NCBI GenBank assembly: GCA_005772765.1
Contig: SXIR01000061.1
Location: 1 to 55,994, forward strand
Direction of reading: 5' to 3'
Source of the DNA: Actinomycetota bacterium
GTDB lineage: Bacteria; Actinomycetota; Acidimicrobiia; IMCC26256; PALSA-610
Length of the DNA stretch: 55,994 nucleotides
Shown here one piece after another: positions 1-8,705 of this stretch; within the stretch, counting starts at the first letter, position 1, and the number at the start of each line of letters is the position of its first letter. The notes under the pieces were generated by a model. It was given only the letters and a program-made list of their open reading frames with translations, was not told the DNA's origin and made no database searches. Position numbers and translations under genes: made by a program.

Positions 1-405
1 GGCATCACCCGCGGCACGACCCGCGCCCACATCGCCCGCGCGGTTGTCGAGTCGATGGCGCTCCAGACCGCCGATGTCGTCGACGCGATCGTCGCCGCAT
101 CCGGCGCGACCCCGACCGAGATGCGAGTCGACGGCGGCGCATCGGTGATGGATCTGTTGTGTCAGTTCCAAGCCGACCTGCTCGGCGTCACGGTGCGACG
201 AACCGCGGTGCAAGAAACGACCGCGCTCGGCGCGGCATACCTCGCCGGCATCGCCGAAGGCATCTGGCCGACCCCCGCCGACGCCGCCGCAGCCTGGCGC
301 GCCGAGGCAACCTTTGAACCAACGATGGATCCCGCCGAACGCTCAGCTCGCATGGAAACCTGGCACCGCGCCATCGACCGCAGCCGAGCCTGGGCAACGG
401 AGTGA
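1..405 (+). CDS. glpK: Glycerol kinase, C-terminal part (5' end outside window)
   Basis: The frame is open from base 1 and ends in TGA at 403-405. It encodes about 134 C-terminal residues of a FGGY-family sugar kinase. It starts GITRGTTRAHIARA and continues with MRVDGGASVMDLLCQFQADLLG and TTALGAAYLAG, which are typical of the second FGGY domain (ATP-binding and hinge region) of glycerol kinases. The family phosphorylates glycerol to sn-glycerol-3-phosphate with ATP in the cytoplasm. The ATG at base 55 in the ORF track is internal and is not the start. Downstream genes are on the opposite strand. Another FGGY kinase is possible, but the GITRGTTRAHIARA block favours GlpK. Confidence 0.88.
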   Translation, partial: GITRGTTRAHIARAVVESMALQTADVVDAIVAASGATPTEMRVDGGASVMDLLCQFQADLLGVTVRRTAVQETTALGAAYLAGIAEGIWPTPADAAAAWRAEATFEPTMDPAERSARMETWHRAIDRSRAWATE

Positions 406-421
406 CTGGCAATTCCGCGCG

Positions 422-715
422 TCATCGCGTGTGCCGTCGCGCCGGTGCACCATCGGGTCGAAGTCGCCTCCGGCGAGCTGCCCGTCGGGCACAGCCGATC
501 CCGGCAAGCAAGACGATCGCGATCGCGCAACCGAGGAGCCCAGCAAGGAGCGCCTCGTTGCCGGGATCGTCAGTCGTCAGCGTCACGATGATCAGCGCAA
601 TGACGGCGAGGGGGGCACCAACACGCCTTGCCGTTGAGCTGCGCGATTCGAGGATCGGACAACCGGACCGATGAAATGTCGAAGACTCACACTCCGAGCA
701 AGTTCGGTGCATCAT
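422..715 (-). CDS. Small putative membrane protein (97 aa)
   Basis: I do not recognise this family. The ORF occupies the interval between the glpK tail and plsC. It has two hydrophobic stretches, roughly residues 33-47 (VGAPLAVIALIIVTLTT) and 55-77 (EALLAGLLGCAIAIVLLAG), separated by a short acidic loop (DDPGNE). A strongly basic tail (RRAARRRRLR) fits a cytoplasmic C-terminus. The N-terminal 30 residues contain CSEC but no second metal pair. Its stop lies 16 bp from the convergent glpK stop. The start is uncertain because the first residues look weakly conserved. The hydrophobic pattern is the only coding evidence. Confidence 0.45.
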   Translation of the reverse strand: MMHRTCSECESSTFHRSGCPILESRSSTARRVGAPLAVIALIIVTLTTDDPGNEALLAGLLGCAIAIVLLAGIGCARRAARRRRLRPDGAPARRHTR

Positions 716-759
716 CAGGGCAACGACGGTTCAGCCTGCGTTCCTCGTCGCGACGTCGT

Positions 760-1446
760 TCAGCTCGCGAGGCGGACTGGTTCGGTCGGGACGTCTTCGG
801 CCTTCTTCGTCGCGTAGGTGTCGACGTACTCGTAGCCGGTGAGTTGTTGCAGCTCGAACATGATCTCATCGGCGATGTCGCGCAACGCGAGGTGATCGTT
901 CTCGCGGCCGCGGTAGTGCTCGTAGTCGAGCGGTTCGCCGAACTTGATCACGACCTTCTTGAAGAACCTCGGCATCTTGGTGTCGACGGGCTGGATCGCG
1001 TCGGTGCCGATGAGTCCGACCGGCACGATCGTCGCGCCGCTGCGCAAGGCGAGCCGCGCGACTCCGGTGTGGCCGCGGTGCATCAAGCCGTCGCGCGTGC
1101 GGGTGCCTTCGGGGTAGATCCCGAACACACCGTCACCCTCGAGCACTTCGATGGCCGATTCGAGTGCCCGCTCTGAAGCCGACCCACCTTCTCGGCGAAT
1201 CGGAATCTGACCGACGCCACGGAAGAACCAGGCGGTTTTCTTCGAGTCGAAGTACTCGGCCTTGGCAACGAAGGTGACCCGCCGGAACAGCACCGCGGGG
1301 ATGAAGACCGAGTCGAGAAAGGAGCGGTGGTTCGCGGCGAGGATTACCGGCCCCGACTTCGGGACGTTGGCGCGGCCTTCGACGCGAACCCGCCACAGCA
1401 CTCGCATGAGCGGAGTGACCAGGATCTTGATGACCCAATACAGCAC
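760..1446 (-). CDS. plsC: 1-acyl-sn-glycerol-3-phosphate acyltransferase (PlsC family)
   Basis: This 228-aa protein is a lysophospholipid acyltransferase that would transfer an acyl chain to lysophosphatidic acid, or a related acceptor, at the inner membrane. The acyltransferase block I NHRSFLD is at residues 39-45 (catalytic His40 and Asp45). The glycerophosphate-binding block III YPEGTR is at 111-116, and VGQIPIRREGG between them matches block II. The N-terminus MLYWVIKILVTPLMRVLW is a short hydrophobic anchor. The start is GTG at 1446. Length is normal for the family. Actinobacteria have many paralogues, so the exact acceptor is not determined. A strong hairpin and a small ORF lie upstream on the same strand. 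Confidence 0.88.
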   Translation of the reverse strand: MLYWVIKILVTPLMRVLWRVRVEGRANVPKSGPVILAANHRSFLDSVFIPAVLFRRVTFVAKAEYFDSKKTAWFFRGVGQIPIRREGGSASERALESAIEVLEGDGVFGIYPEGTRTRDGLMHRGHTGVARLALRSGATIVPVGLIGTDAIQPVDTKMPRFFKKVVIKFGEPLDYEHYRGRENDHLALRDIADEIMFELQQLTGYEYVDTYATKKAEDVPTEPVRLAS

Positions 1447-1512
1447 GACCGGACGGTAGCCCCTCCAACGACGCGCGGCGAGCGCCTTGCGCTCGCGACG
1501 TTTCGATCATCT

Positions 1513-1559
1513 GGCACGCTCCGTCGACCGGGGAAGCGACCAGGTCGACGCAGCGTGCC
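1513..1559. repeat. Long imperfect inverted repeat (17-bp arms, 13-nt loop)
   Basis: The left arm GGCACGCTCCGTCGACC (1513-1529) pairs with GGTCGACGCAGCGTGCC (1543-1559) at 16 of 17 positions. The loop is ggggaagcgacca. It sits between the plsC start and the end of the 84-aa ORF on the same strand. No T-run follows on either strand, so it is not a classical intrinsic terminator. It could be an RNA hairpin in the 3' region of the small ORF, or a dispersed palindromic element. Confidence 0.6.
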
Positions 1560-1585
1560 GAGATGAACGTGCGGCCCGTCGACCT

Positions 1586-1840
1586 TCAGGCGGCGCGGCC
1601 GGGACCGGTCGCGCCGCCCGCAACGTCGGGCTCGGCCGAAGCCGTGACCCGCAGTCGAGCTTCGAGGGCGTCGACCTGTGCAATCACCCGAGCCAGCTCG
1701 TACTGCTCGCGTCGGGCATTGCGGGTCGCGTGATCGACGTTGCTGATGATCCCGAAGCTGCGCACCGTCCGGCGCAGCGCCGTGTAGACATCGGACATTC
1801 GGTCGATTCCCCCGAGGTTGTTCGCAACCCGTGTTCGCAT
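1586..1840 (-). CDS. Small conserved-looking hypothetical protein (84 aa)
   Basis: I do not recognise the family. The protein is soluble and predicted largely helical, with a charged helix REQYELARVIAQVDALEARLRV that has a heptad-like hydrophobic pattern and could form a coiled coil. The C-terminal 20 residues are Ala/Gly/Pro-rich and probably disordered. An internal ATG (MSDVYTALRRTVRSFG, residue 15) may be the true start. The gene diverges from the TetR gene at 1962, so the two may share the palindromic region at 1929-1946. Evidence for coding is the protein-like composition and its place in an otherwise empty interval. Confidence 0.5.
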   Translation of the reverse strand: MRTRVANNLGGIDRMSDVYTALRRTVRSFGIISNVDHATRNARREQYELARVIAQVDALEARLRVTASAEPDVAGGATGPGRAA

Positions 1841-1928
1841 GGCCCGAGTGTGAGCCCTGCACGTTGCTTATCGGCATCTGGAGTGTTTCCACTTGAGGAA
1901 CTGCTCGAAGAATCCGGTGGCGTGATTC

Positions 1929-1946
1929 CTTGACCACCCGGTCAAG
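1929..1946. promoter_or_regulatory. Palindromic operator candidate upstream of TetR gene
   Basis: CTTGACC-ACCC-GGTCAAG is a perfect inverted repeat with 7-bp arms. It ends 15 bp before the GTG start of the TetR gene and lies in the intergenic region shared with the divergent 84-aa ORF. TetR-family genes commonly bind such palindromes in their own promoters, so autoregulation is the likely role (inference). Confidence 0.55.
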
Positions 1947-1961
1947 TTCTCGTAGCTTCAG

Positions 1962-2549
1962 GTGGTGCGAGCCAAACTGACCCCACGCGGCAAGGACCGA
2001 CGGGAACAATTGCTACGCACAGGGGCGAGCCTGTTCGCGGAGCGTGGTTTCCACCCAACGTCGGTCTCCGACATCGTGGGTGCCATCGGGGTCGGCAAGG
2101 GCGTCTTCTACTGGTACTTCCAGTCGAAGGACGAGCTGCTGAGCGAGTTGCTCAAGTCGGGGCACCACGAGCTGCGCAAACGTCAGCAGCAGGCGCTCGG
2201 CGACGAGCCCGACCCGTTACGGCGCATCGAACGCGGCATCAGCGCGAGCCTCGCCTGGTTCGCGGAGCACCGCGACTACTTCTCGATCATTCAGTTCGCG
2301 GCCACCGACGAGACGTTCGCACCCGTGCTGCACCGCAACGAAGAGATCGGGCTCTCCGACACCGCGCGCCATCTGAAAGAGGCGATGGCCGACGGCCGCA
2401 TCGCCGATCAAGACCCCGACATGCTCGCCCGCGCGATCCACGGGGTGATCGGCCGCCTCACCCGCGACTACGTCATCGAGCGCAACGAAGACGTCGATGT
2501 GGTCGCCGAACTCGCGCAGAGCTTCTGCCTACGAGGCCTCACGGGTTAG
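1962..2549 (+). CDS. TetR/AcrR family transcriptional regulator
   Basis: This 195-aa protein has the standard TetR N-terminal helix-turn-helix at about residues 12-58: RREQLLRTGASLFAERGF, TSVSDIVGAIGVGKGVFYWYFQSKDELLSEL. It is followed by an all-helical ligand-binding and dimerisation domain. It starts at GTG 1962 or the adjacent GTG 1965. A perfect palindrome ends 15 bp upstream. The ligand and targets cannot be read from sequence. The FYWYFQSKDEL signature is common among fatty-acid-related TetR proteins, but that is only suggestive. Neighbours (an 84-aa ORF and an HNH gene) do not indicate a pathway. Confidence 0.9.
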   Translation: MVRAKLTPRGKDRREQLLRTGASLFAERGFHPTSVSDIVGAIGVGKGVFYWYFQSKDELLSELLKSGHHELRKRQQQALGDEPDPLRRIERGISASLAWFAEHRDYFSIIQFAATDETFAPVLHRNEEIGLSDTARHLKEAMADGRIADQDPDMLARAIHGVIGRLTRDYVIERNEDVDVVAELAQSFCLRGLTG

Positions 2550-2615
2550 CAGCGCGCGGGTCACCTTCAGCCCACGCGTTTTTTGCTGATTTTCCTGGCG
2601 AAAAGGCTTGCATGA

Positions 2616-2629
2616 CGAACATGTGTTCG
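2616..2629. promoter_or_regulatory. SOS box (LexA site), with likely leaderless promoter
   Basis: CGAACATGTGTTCG is an exact match to the Gram-positive SOS box CGAACRNRYGTTCG, extended to ACGAAC...GTTCGT at 2615-2630. It lies 14 bp before the ATG of the HNH gene. A -10-like TATCTT at 2632-2637 would put the transcription start at or next to the ATG (2644), giving a leaderless mRNA with the box covering the promoter spacer. LexA-regulated 13E12-family genes are described in Mycobacterium tuberculosis. Confidence 0.8.
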
Positions 2630-2643
2630 TGTATCTTTTCCGT

Positions 2644-4101
2644 ATGGGTAGCGGGTCGGCGACGGGTACCGAACTGGACATCTCCCAGCTCGACGACACG
2701 GCGTTGTTCGCGCTGTTCGACCGGGTGATCGACCGATTGTTCGACACGCCCCCCGGACGCCACGGCCCTCGCATCAAGCGACTCCACCACACCCGGACAC
2801 GAGTCGAAGCGCTGCTCACCGCCGAAGTCGGCGCCTTCGACCGCGAGGTCGAATATCAGATCGACGCGCGTCGCTCAGCTGCAGCATGGATCACCACCGA
2901 GACCAAATGCGCCAAGCGCGATGCCGCCACGGTCATTCACCGAGCGCGACAACTGGCCGAGATGCCGACCTTCGCTCCGTTGTTCGGTGCCGGCCTGATC
3001 GACGCCACCAAAACCGATCTCGCCTGTCGGACACGCGCCCGCGCCAACGCCGACGAGCGCTTCGCCGAACTCGAACCCCGTCTCGCCTGCACCGCCGTTC
3101 GCCAACCCGCCGAGAAGCTCGCCGACGAACTCGCCCAGTTCATCGACCTGATCGAAACCGAACGCCACGACCCGGCAAGCGGCGACGGCAACGCGTGGGA
3201 CAGCCACAACGAACTGCACTGCTCAATGCTGCTCGACGGCGTTGGCGTCCTCAATGGCACGTTCGAACCTGAGAGCTCTTCGATCATCGACCGTGCGATC
3301 AGCAATGCCGCCGACCGAGCACGCGTCGCCGACGATCCCCGCCCGTTCCCGCAACAACGCGGCGACGCGCTCGCCCACATCTGCAACGCGTACCTCCACG
3401 GACAGTCCGGCGGCAGCAACCGACCCCACCTTCTGATCCACACTGACCTCCCGACCATGACCGCCACCGCGATCGGCCTGTGCGAGACCGACACCGGACG
3501 CCGCCTCCCGACCCGCGCGCTCGCTCGTATCGCGTGTGATGCACTCATCAGCCGCGTCCTCCACGCCGACGGCGTCGTCCTCGACCACGGCCGATCCGTT
3601 CGCAACTTCACCCCAGCGCAATACCGCGCGCTCATCGCGCAGTACCCCACCTGCGTGTTCCCAGGCTGCGCGGTCCCCTCTTGCCAATGCGACATGCATC
3701 ACGGCGACTGGTTCGAACACGGCGGCCGAACCGACTTCGTCAACGGCTACCCGAGCTGTCTCACCCACCACAACTTCATCCACCGAGCCGGCTGGACGGT
3801 CACCAAACACCCCGACGGCATCGTCAGCTGGCACCGACCCGACGGCAGGCACTACGGCGACACCCGACCCCGCGAACGACCCCGGCCGATCCCACTGCAC
3901 GATCCGACTCCTGGAAGGCGAACGGACCAGCCACGAACATCAGGCGAATGGCACTTCGACTCGATCGAACCTGCGCTGATGCAACGATGTCAGCGCGCAC
4001 GACCGATCACATCCGACGCTCACATCACCTTCGGACCGGGCCCGTTCGCCCACGTCCGCCACGGCACGCAGCACTCCCTCATCGAGTTCGACACGAGCTG
4101 A
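2644..4101 (+). CDS. DUF222 / HNH endonuclease domain protein (13E12 type)
   Basis: The 485-aa product has an N-terminal DUF222 region (about residues 30-330, with VEYQIDARRSAAAWI and ARQLAEMPTF) and a C-terminal HNH nuclease domain. The HNH core CVFPGCAVPSCQCDMHHGDW...GYPSCLTHHNFIHRAGW shows the zinc-binding Cys pairs and the catalytic HH, N and H positions. This is the actinobacterial 13E12 repeat family, which is multi-copy in many genomes. Biological role is unsettled: a mobile or homing-type nuclease, or DNA repair. I chose ATG 2644 rather than the TTG at 2608 because the longer start would translate through the SOS box. Expression is probably DNA-damage inducible. Confidence 0.9.
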   Translation: MGSGSATGTELDISQLDDTALFALFDRVIDRLFDTPPGRHGPRIKRLHHTRTRVEALLTAEVGAFDREVEYQIDARRSAAAWITTETKCAKRDAATVIHRARQLAEMPTFAPLFGAGLIDATKTDLACRTRARANADERFAELEPRLACTAVRQPAEKLADELAQFIDLIETERHDPASGDGNAWDSHNELHCSMLLDGVGVLNGTFEPESSSIIDRAISNAADRARVADDPRPFPQQRGDALAHICNAYLHGQSGGSNRPHLLIHTDLPTMTATAIGLCETDTGRRLPTRALARIACDALISRVLHADGVVLDHGRSVRNFTPAQYRALIAQYPTCVFPGCAVPSCQCDMHHGDWFEHGGRTDFVNGYPSCLTHHNFIHRAGWTVTKHPDGIVSWHRPDGRHYGDTRPRERPRPIPLHDPTPGRRTDQPRTSGEWHFDSIEPALMQRCQRARPITSDAHITFGPGPFAHVRHGTQHSLIEFDTS

Positions 4102-4119
4102 GCGCGCGCCGACGCCCGA

Positions 4120-5295
4120 TCAGCCGAGTTTGACGAGTGCCTTCTTGATACCGCGGACCGCCTGGGCGATGCGTTGCTCGTTCTCGACCAATGCGAACCG
4201 CACGAAGCCTTCGCCACCGGGTCCGAAACCGCCGCCGGGCGACACCGCGACCTTGCCGTCGCGCACCATCATCGTGCAGAACTCCAGGCTGGTCAGCTCG
4301 CGGTACGGCTCGGGGATCGGCGCCCAGACGAACATCGTGCCCTTGGGCTTTTCGATCTCCCAACCGATGCGCGCGAGCCCGTCGATCAGCGCATCACGCC
4401 GACCGCGGTAGATCTCGTTCGCGACCTTCGGATAGTCGGGCTCTTCGTTCATCACGACCGTGGCCGCGATCTGGATGGGCTGGAACGCGCCGTAGTCGAG
4501 GTAGCTCTTCAGCTTCGCGAGCGCCCCGACCACCTCAGAGTTTCCGACGAGGAAACCCTGCCGCCACCCGGCCATGCTGTAGCTCTTGGTCATTGAATAG
4601 ATCTCGACGGCAACGTCTTTGGCACCGGGTACCTCGAGGATGCTGGGCGGCTCGTGGCCGTCGAAGCCGAGATCGGCGTAGGCAAAGTCGTGCACGACCA
4701 CCATGTCGCGCGCCTTGGCGAACTCGACGACCTTCGCCATGAACTCGAGGTCGACACACATCGTCGTCGGGTTGTGCGGGAAGCTCGTAACGAGCACACG
4801 CGGTCGCGGCCAGGCCTGCTCCCACGCAGCCTGGAGGTTCGGGAAGAAATCCTGACCCGGCCCCATACGCACGTACTGCACCGCGGCGCCGGCAAGGATC
4901 GGCCCCCAGATGTGAATCGGGTAGCTCGGCGCGGGCACGAGCGCGGTATCGCCCGGCCCGAGCAACGCGAACATCAGGTGGCTGAAGCCTTCCTTCGCAC
5001 CGATGGTCGCGCACACCTCGGTCTCGGGATCGAGGGCGACCGAGAACCGTCGGTCATAGAGCCCGGCGACCGCTTCGCGCAGCTTGGGGATACCGCGGGT
5101 CATCGAGTACCGGTGGTTGCGCGGATTCTGCGCCGCCTCGATGAGTTTGGCGACCGCAGTATCGGGTGAAGGGATGTCGGGGTTCCCGAAGCCGAGATCG
5201 ATCACGTCCTCGCCGGCTCGGCGGTACTCCATCTTCAGCGCGTCAATCGGCGCAAAGGCATAGGGAGGCAGCGCGTTGATCCGGCGAAATTCCAT
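4120..5295 (-). CDS. alaC: PLP-dependent aminotransferase, AlaC-like (alanine transaminase)
   Basis: This 391-aa class I/II aminotransferase closely resembles E. coli Ala[38 protein letters not shown] at the N-terminus, [18 protein letters not shown] and [12 protein letters not shown]. The PLP-binding lysine is Lys237 in [15 protein letters not shown]. The substrate-carboxylate arginine is in FVRFALVEN near the end. The family interconverts pyruvate/glutamate and alanine/2-oxoglutarate in the cytoplasm. Start ATG 5295 is preferred; the ORF-track extension to 5511 is basic, unconserved sequence and overlaps the divergent HAD gene. The intergenic gap is 47 bp, so both promoters are packed there. 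Confidence 0.9.
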   Translation of the reverse strand: MEFRRINALPPYAFAPIDALKMEYRRAGEDVIDLGFGNPDIPSPDTAVAKLIEAAQNPRNHRYSMTRGIPKLREAVAGLYDRRFSVALDPETEVCATIGAKEGFSHLMFALLGPGDTALVPAPSYPIHIWGPILAGAAVQYVRMGPGQDFFPNLQAAWEQAWPRPRVLVTSFPHNPTTMCVDLEFMAKVVEFAKARDMVVVHDFAYADLGFDGHEPPSILEVPGAKDVAVEIYSMTKSYSMAGWRQGFLVGNSEVVGALAKLKSYLDYGAFQPIQIAATVVMNEEPDYPKVANEIYRGRRDALIDGLARIGWEIEKPKGTMFVWAPIPEPYRELTSLEFCTMMVRDGKVAVSPGGGFGPGGEGFVRFALVENEQRIAQAVRGIKKALVKLG

Positions 5296-5342
5296 CGGGC
5301 CATCGTACTGGCGACGCATTTGCGGCTCGATAGGTTTGCGCA

Positions 5343-6062
5343 ATGCCCGCCATCGAATGCGTCCTGCTCGACATCGGTGGCGTCTTCCACCTCCCCGATC
5401 CGACCCGGATCGGGGCGGCCGCCGAGCGGGCCGGTCACCCGATCGATCCCGCCGCGGTGCCCCGAGCGCACTACCGCGCCTGTGCGGCCTTCGATCATCC
5501 AGGGGATGCACTGGCCCCGCCGTGGGACCGCTGGTGGCCCGAGTACCTCAAGGCTTTCGCCGGATCCTTGGGTATCGACGACGGCGACGCGATCCGCGCC
5601 GTGTTGCACGAACTCGCCGACGAGTTCGTCGGCGCCGGATTGTGGGAGTACGAGATTCCGGGCGCACGGGAAGGTTTGCGGGCGCTTGCCGACGCGGGCG
5701 TGCGCCTCGGCATCGTCTCGAACAACGATGGTTCGGCCCTCGATCGACTCCGGGCGATCGAGCTTGCGCAGGTCGGCGCAGGCCCGGGCGTTGCCGTCGA
5801 GTGCGTCATCGATTCGGGAGCGGTCGGCATCGAGAAGCCCGATCCGCGCATCTTCGAGCTCGCGCTGATTTCGATGCAGCTGCGGCCCGAGCAGTGCTGG
5901 TACGTCGGCGACATGCCGGGAATCGACGCTGTCGGTGCCGCCCGGGCAGGCATCGCGCCGATCATCATCGATCCGCACGACGACCACGCACCCGATCAAC
6001 GCGTCGGCGACGTCGCATTCCGCACTGCGGTCGATCTCCTGAGCGTCGCCGCAACGCTCTGA
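5343..6062 (+). CDS. HAD-superfamily hydrolase
   Basis: The 239-aa protein has the four HAD motifs: motif [11 protein letters not shown] with nucleophile Asp10, motif II IVSNNDG, the motif III lysine in [11 protein letters not shown], and motif [15 protein letters not shown]. It has an alpha-helical type-I cap between motifs I and II. The DIGGV form is common in actinobacterial HAD phosphatases of unknown substrate. The second Asp usual in phosphatases (DxD) is replaced by Gly, which is common in this DxGGV subgroup. It is transcribed divergently from alaC. Substrate unknown. Confidence 0.85.
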   Translation: MPAIECVLLDIGGVFHLPDPTRIGAAAERAGHPIDPAAVPRAHYRACAAFDHPGDALAPPWDRWWPEYLKAFAGSLGIDDGDAIRAVLHELADEFVGAGLWEYEIPGAREGLRALADAGVRLGIVSNNDGSALDRLRAIELAQVGAGPGVAVECVIDSGAVGIEKPDPRIFELALISMQLRPEQCWYVGDMPGIDAVGAARAGIAPIIIDPHDDHAPDQRVGDVAFRTAVDLLSVAATL

Positions 6063-6125
6063 GCCGACACGGCTTGCCGCTGGATCACGCAGCGTTCAGC
6101 TGTTCGCCGTCCGAGCGACCAAACT

Positions 6126-8693
6126 GTGTCGCCTATGGAGTGGCCGTTCGTCGGGCGCAATGACGAGATCGCACGGGCGGTCGACTGGTTGGGCCGAGCT
6201 GACGGCAATGTGGTCGTCCTGGTCGGCGAAGCGGGTGTCGGCAAGTCGCGCCTCGCGACCGAAATCGCGCTGCGCATGTCCGACGGCGGGAACCCGCTCG
6301 TGCTCCACGGCTTCGAGTCGTGCACCCAACGTCGGTACATACCGTTCTCCCAGGTGTTCGGGCCCGACGACCGGCCCAACGATCCGCGCGAAGCCGCCGA
6401 CCGATTGAAACGCTGGGTTGGCGCAGCACCGATCGTCGGGTTCGACGACATCCAGTGGTACGACGACGACAGCGCCGCGGCAGTTGCGCGATTCGTGCGC
6501 GATGGCTGGACCCCGGTCGTGCTGGCGTTACGAGCCGGACTCCCCGTGCCGGCCGCCATCGAACGGATCATCCATTCCGAATACGTCCTGACGCTGCCCC
6601 TCGTCGGGCTCGATCGCGCGTCGTTCGGCGACGCCGTCGATCACGTCCTCGGCGGCATCATGCTCGACGGGTCGAAAGATGTCCTGCATCGCGCATCCGC
6701 CGGGAACCCCCTCCTCGCCCGCGAGTTGCTGATCACCGGACGCGCCGACGGCCGGCTGCGATTCGTCGGTGCTCGTTGGGTCCTCGACGCCGCGCCAACG
6801 GTGCAACACGGGCAGGTGAACGACCAGATCGAACGGCACCTCAGCGAACTCGATCCCCGCATGCTCGCGGCACTCGAATCGCTTGCGATTGCGGAACCGG
6901 CACCTCTCGGCTTTGCCGAGGCGATCTTGGGCGATGACTACGCCACCGCGATCGGCGCAGGACTGATCATCGAACACCGCGAGTCCGTGCGCTTCGCGCA
7001 TCCACTCATCTCCGCGTCGCTGCGGACGACGCGTTCGCATCTGCAACGCTTCGGCGCACTGCGAGCGCTGCTCGACATCGACGCGACATCGCCCTATCCC
7101 GACCGGTTGAGTGTCATCGAGTGGCGACTCGAACTCGACGACGAGATCACGCTCGACGAGCTCCGGCGAGCGACGACCCGAGCCATCGTGTCGAACGATG
7201 CTCGTGCCGAGCGATTGGCCCGAGCCGCGATCGTGCGGGGCGGCGGGCTGACGTCGAAGCTCCAGCTGATCGCCGCCCTGCGTGCGGTTGGCTCACCGGA
7301 ACAGTTCTCGATCATCGACGCGAACTCCATCGACGACGCCGCTCCCGGATCGGAGCGCCTCGGCGCGATCCTCGTGCTCGCCGCGCAGCTCGTCCATCAT
7401 GCGCGCGACCTCGACGCAGCACTCGCGCTCCTCGATCGAGGGGCACAGCTCGAACCCGGCGCGATGAACGAGGCGGCATTCGCGGCGGCCCGCACCCACT
7501 TCCTCTGCTGGTTCGACCGCCACCACGAAGCGCTTCCCCATGCACTGTTCGTGACCGACAACGACGCCAATCGTTTTGCGCGGGCCGGCACCTATCCGAA
7601 TCTCGTCGGCATCCTGCTCGCCTGCGGCGATCCCGAAGGCGCGCTCGAGGCAGGCGACCGCGCCGAAGCTCATGCCGCCGAGACGTCGTCGTTCGTCGGG
7701 CAAACGCCTTCGAGTCTCGAAAGCAACCGGGTGGAGGCGCTCATCACGCTCGGTCGCGCCGTCGCGGCACGCGAACACGCAACCGACACCTACCAGCGAT
7801 ACCGCGCCAGCGGCCTCGATCACGGCCACCTCTCGACGCTCGCCGAAGCCGACGCCAGCGTGGGCAACATCGAACGAGCGATCGAGCGCTACGGCGAGTT
7901 CCTCGAACTGCTCGAGTCACGCGCGATTGCGGGCGCCGGTCAACATCACGCCCGACTCGCTCGCCTGCTGGCGATCAACGGTCAGGGCGAGCTCGCTCAA
8001 CGCCAGATCGAGGCCGCAACCTACGCCGACGGCACGTACGACACGTCGCTGCTGTTCCGAGCTCGTCTCCACGTCGCGGCCCTCGACGGCGGGCTCCCCA
8101 CCGACGCGCTCATCGACGAAGGTCGGTCATGGTGTCGCAACGAACGCCACCTCACGAACGAGATCAATCTCCATCTCGACCTTGCCCGGCTCGGCGCGGC
8201 AACCGAGTCGAACGTCGATCGCATGCGCGTCCTTACCGAGCAACTCCATTACGAGTGGATCGGCACGCAAGCCGAGGCTGTTCGGGCCCTGGTCGCCGCC
8301 GACGCCGACGCGTTGCTCCTCGGCGCGACCCGTTTCGCGGCGGCGGGTTTCAATGGCTACGCGGCGGATTTGTACGCGGCCGCGGCGAACGCAGTCGGAC
8401 CCGGGCGACGCCCAGCCTTCGTTGCCGACGCCCGTCGACGCCGCGACGAGTCCCTGATGGCCGCGCCGGGCTGGACGGTGCTCTCGGACCCCGCGAGCGA
8501 ACGCCGGCCCGACGACACGCTGACGCCCCGCGAGCGCGAGGTGGCGGCGTGTGTCGCCGCCGGAATGTCGACTCGACGCATTGCCGACGAGCTCCAACTC
8601 TCGCCGCGAACGGTTGCCAACTTCGTGCAACGCTGTTACGACAAGCTCGGCGTCAACACACGCGAAGCGCTTGCCAACGCGGCGACGCGCTGA
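6126..8693 (+). CDS. Large ATP-binding LuxR-family regulator (LAL/MalT-like)
   Basis: The 855-aa protein starts with an AAA/STAND-type ATPase: Walker A GEAGVGKS (Lys40) and Walker B IVGFDDIQWYD at about residue 105. A long alpha-helical, TPR-like middle follows, and residues 795-855 form a LuxR/FixJ helix-turn-helix (TLTPREREVAACVAAGMSTRRIADELQLSPRTVANFV). Such LAL regulators activate transcription when ATP and an inducer are bound. Start is GTG 6126 or ATG 6135. No obvious target gene is adjacent: it is convergent with the Rieske oxygenase gene, with only 12 bp between stops, covered by a small inverted repeat (CTGACC/GGTCAG, 8690-8709). Confidence 0.88.
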   Translation: MSPMEWPFVGRNDEIARAVDWLGRADGNVVVLVGEAGVGKSRLATEIALRMSDGGNPLVLHGFESCTQRRYIPFSQVFGPDDRPNDPREAADRLKRWVGAAPIVGFDDIQWYDDDSAAAVARFVRDGWTPVVLALRAGLPVPAAIERIIHSEYVLTLPLVGLDRASFGDAVDHVLGGIMLDGSKDVLHRASAGNPLLARELLITGRADGRLRFVGARWVLDAAPTVQHGQVNDQIERHLSELDPRMLAALESLAIAEPAPLGFAEAILGDDYATAIGAGLIIEHRESVRFAHPLISASLRTTRSHLQRFGALRALLDIDATSPYPDRLSVIEWRLELDDEITLDELRRATTRAIVSNDARAERLARAAIVRGGGLTSKLQLIAALRAVGSPEQFSIIDANSIDDAAPGSERLGAILVLAAQLVHHARDLDAALALLDRGAQLEPGAMNEAAFAAARTHFLCWFDRHHEALPHALFVTDNDANRFARAGTYPNLVGILLACGDPEGALEAGDRAEAHAAETSSFVGQTPSSLESNRVEALITLGRAVAAREHATDTYQRYRASGLDHGHLSTLAEADASVGNIERAIERYGEFLELLESRAIAGAGQHHARLARLLAINGQGELAQRQIEAATYADGTYDTSLLFRARLHVAALDGGLPTDALIDEGRSWCRNERHLTNEINLHLDLARLGAATESNVDRMRVLTEQLHYEWIGTQAEAVRALVAADADALLLGATRFAAAGFNGYAADLYAAAANAVGPGRRPAFVADARRRRDESLMAAPGWTVLSDPASERRPDDTLTPREREVAACVAAGMSTRRIADELQLSPRTVANFVQRCYDKLGVNTREALANAATR

Positions 8694-8705
8694 CCGGAGG
8701 TCGGG

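Noticed and set aside
55-405. ATG at 55 as glpK start
   Set aside because: The frame is open from base 1 with GlpK-like residues upstream of it; it is an internal methionine.
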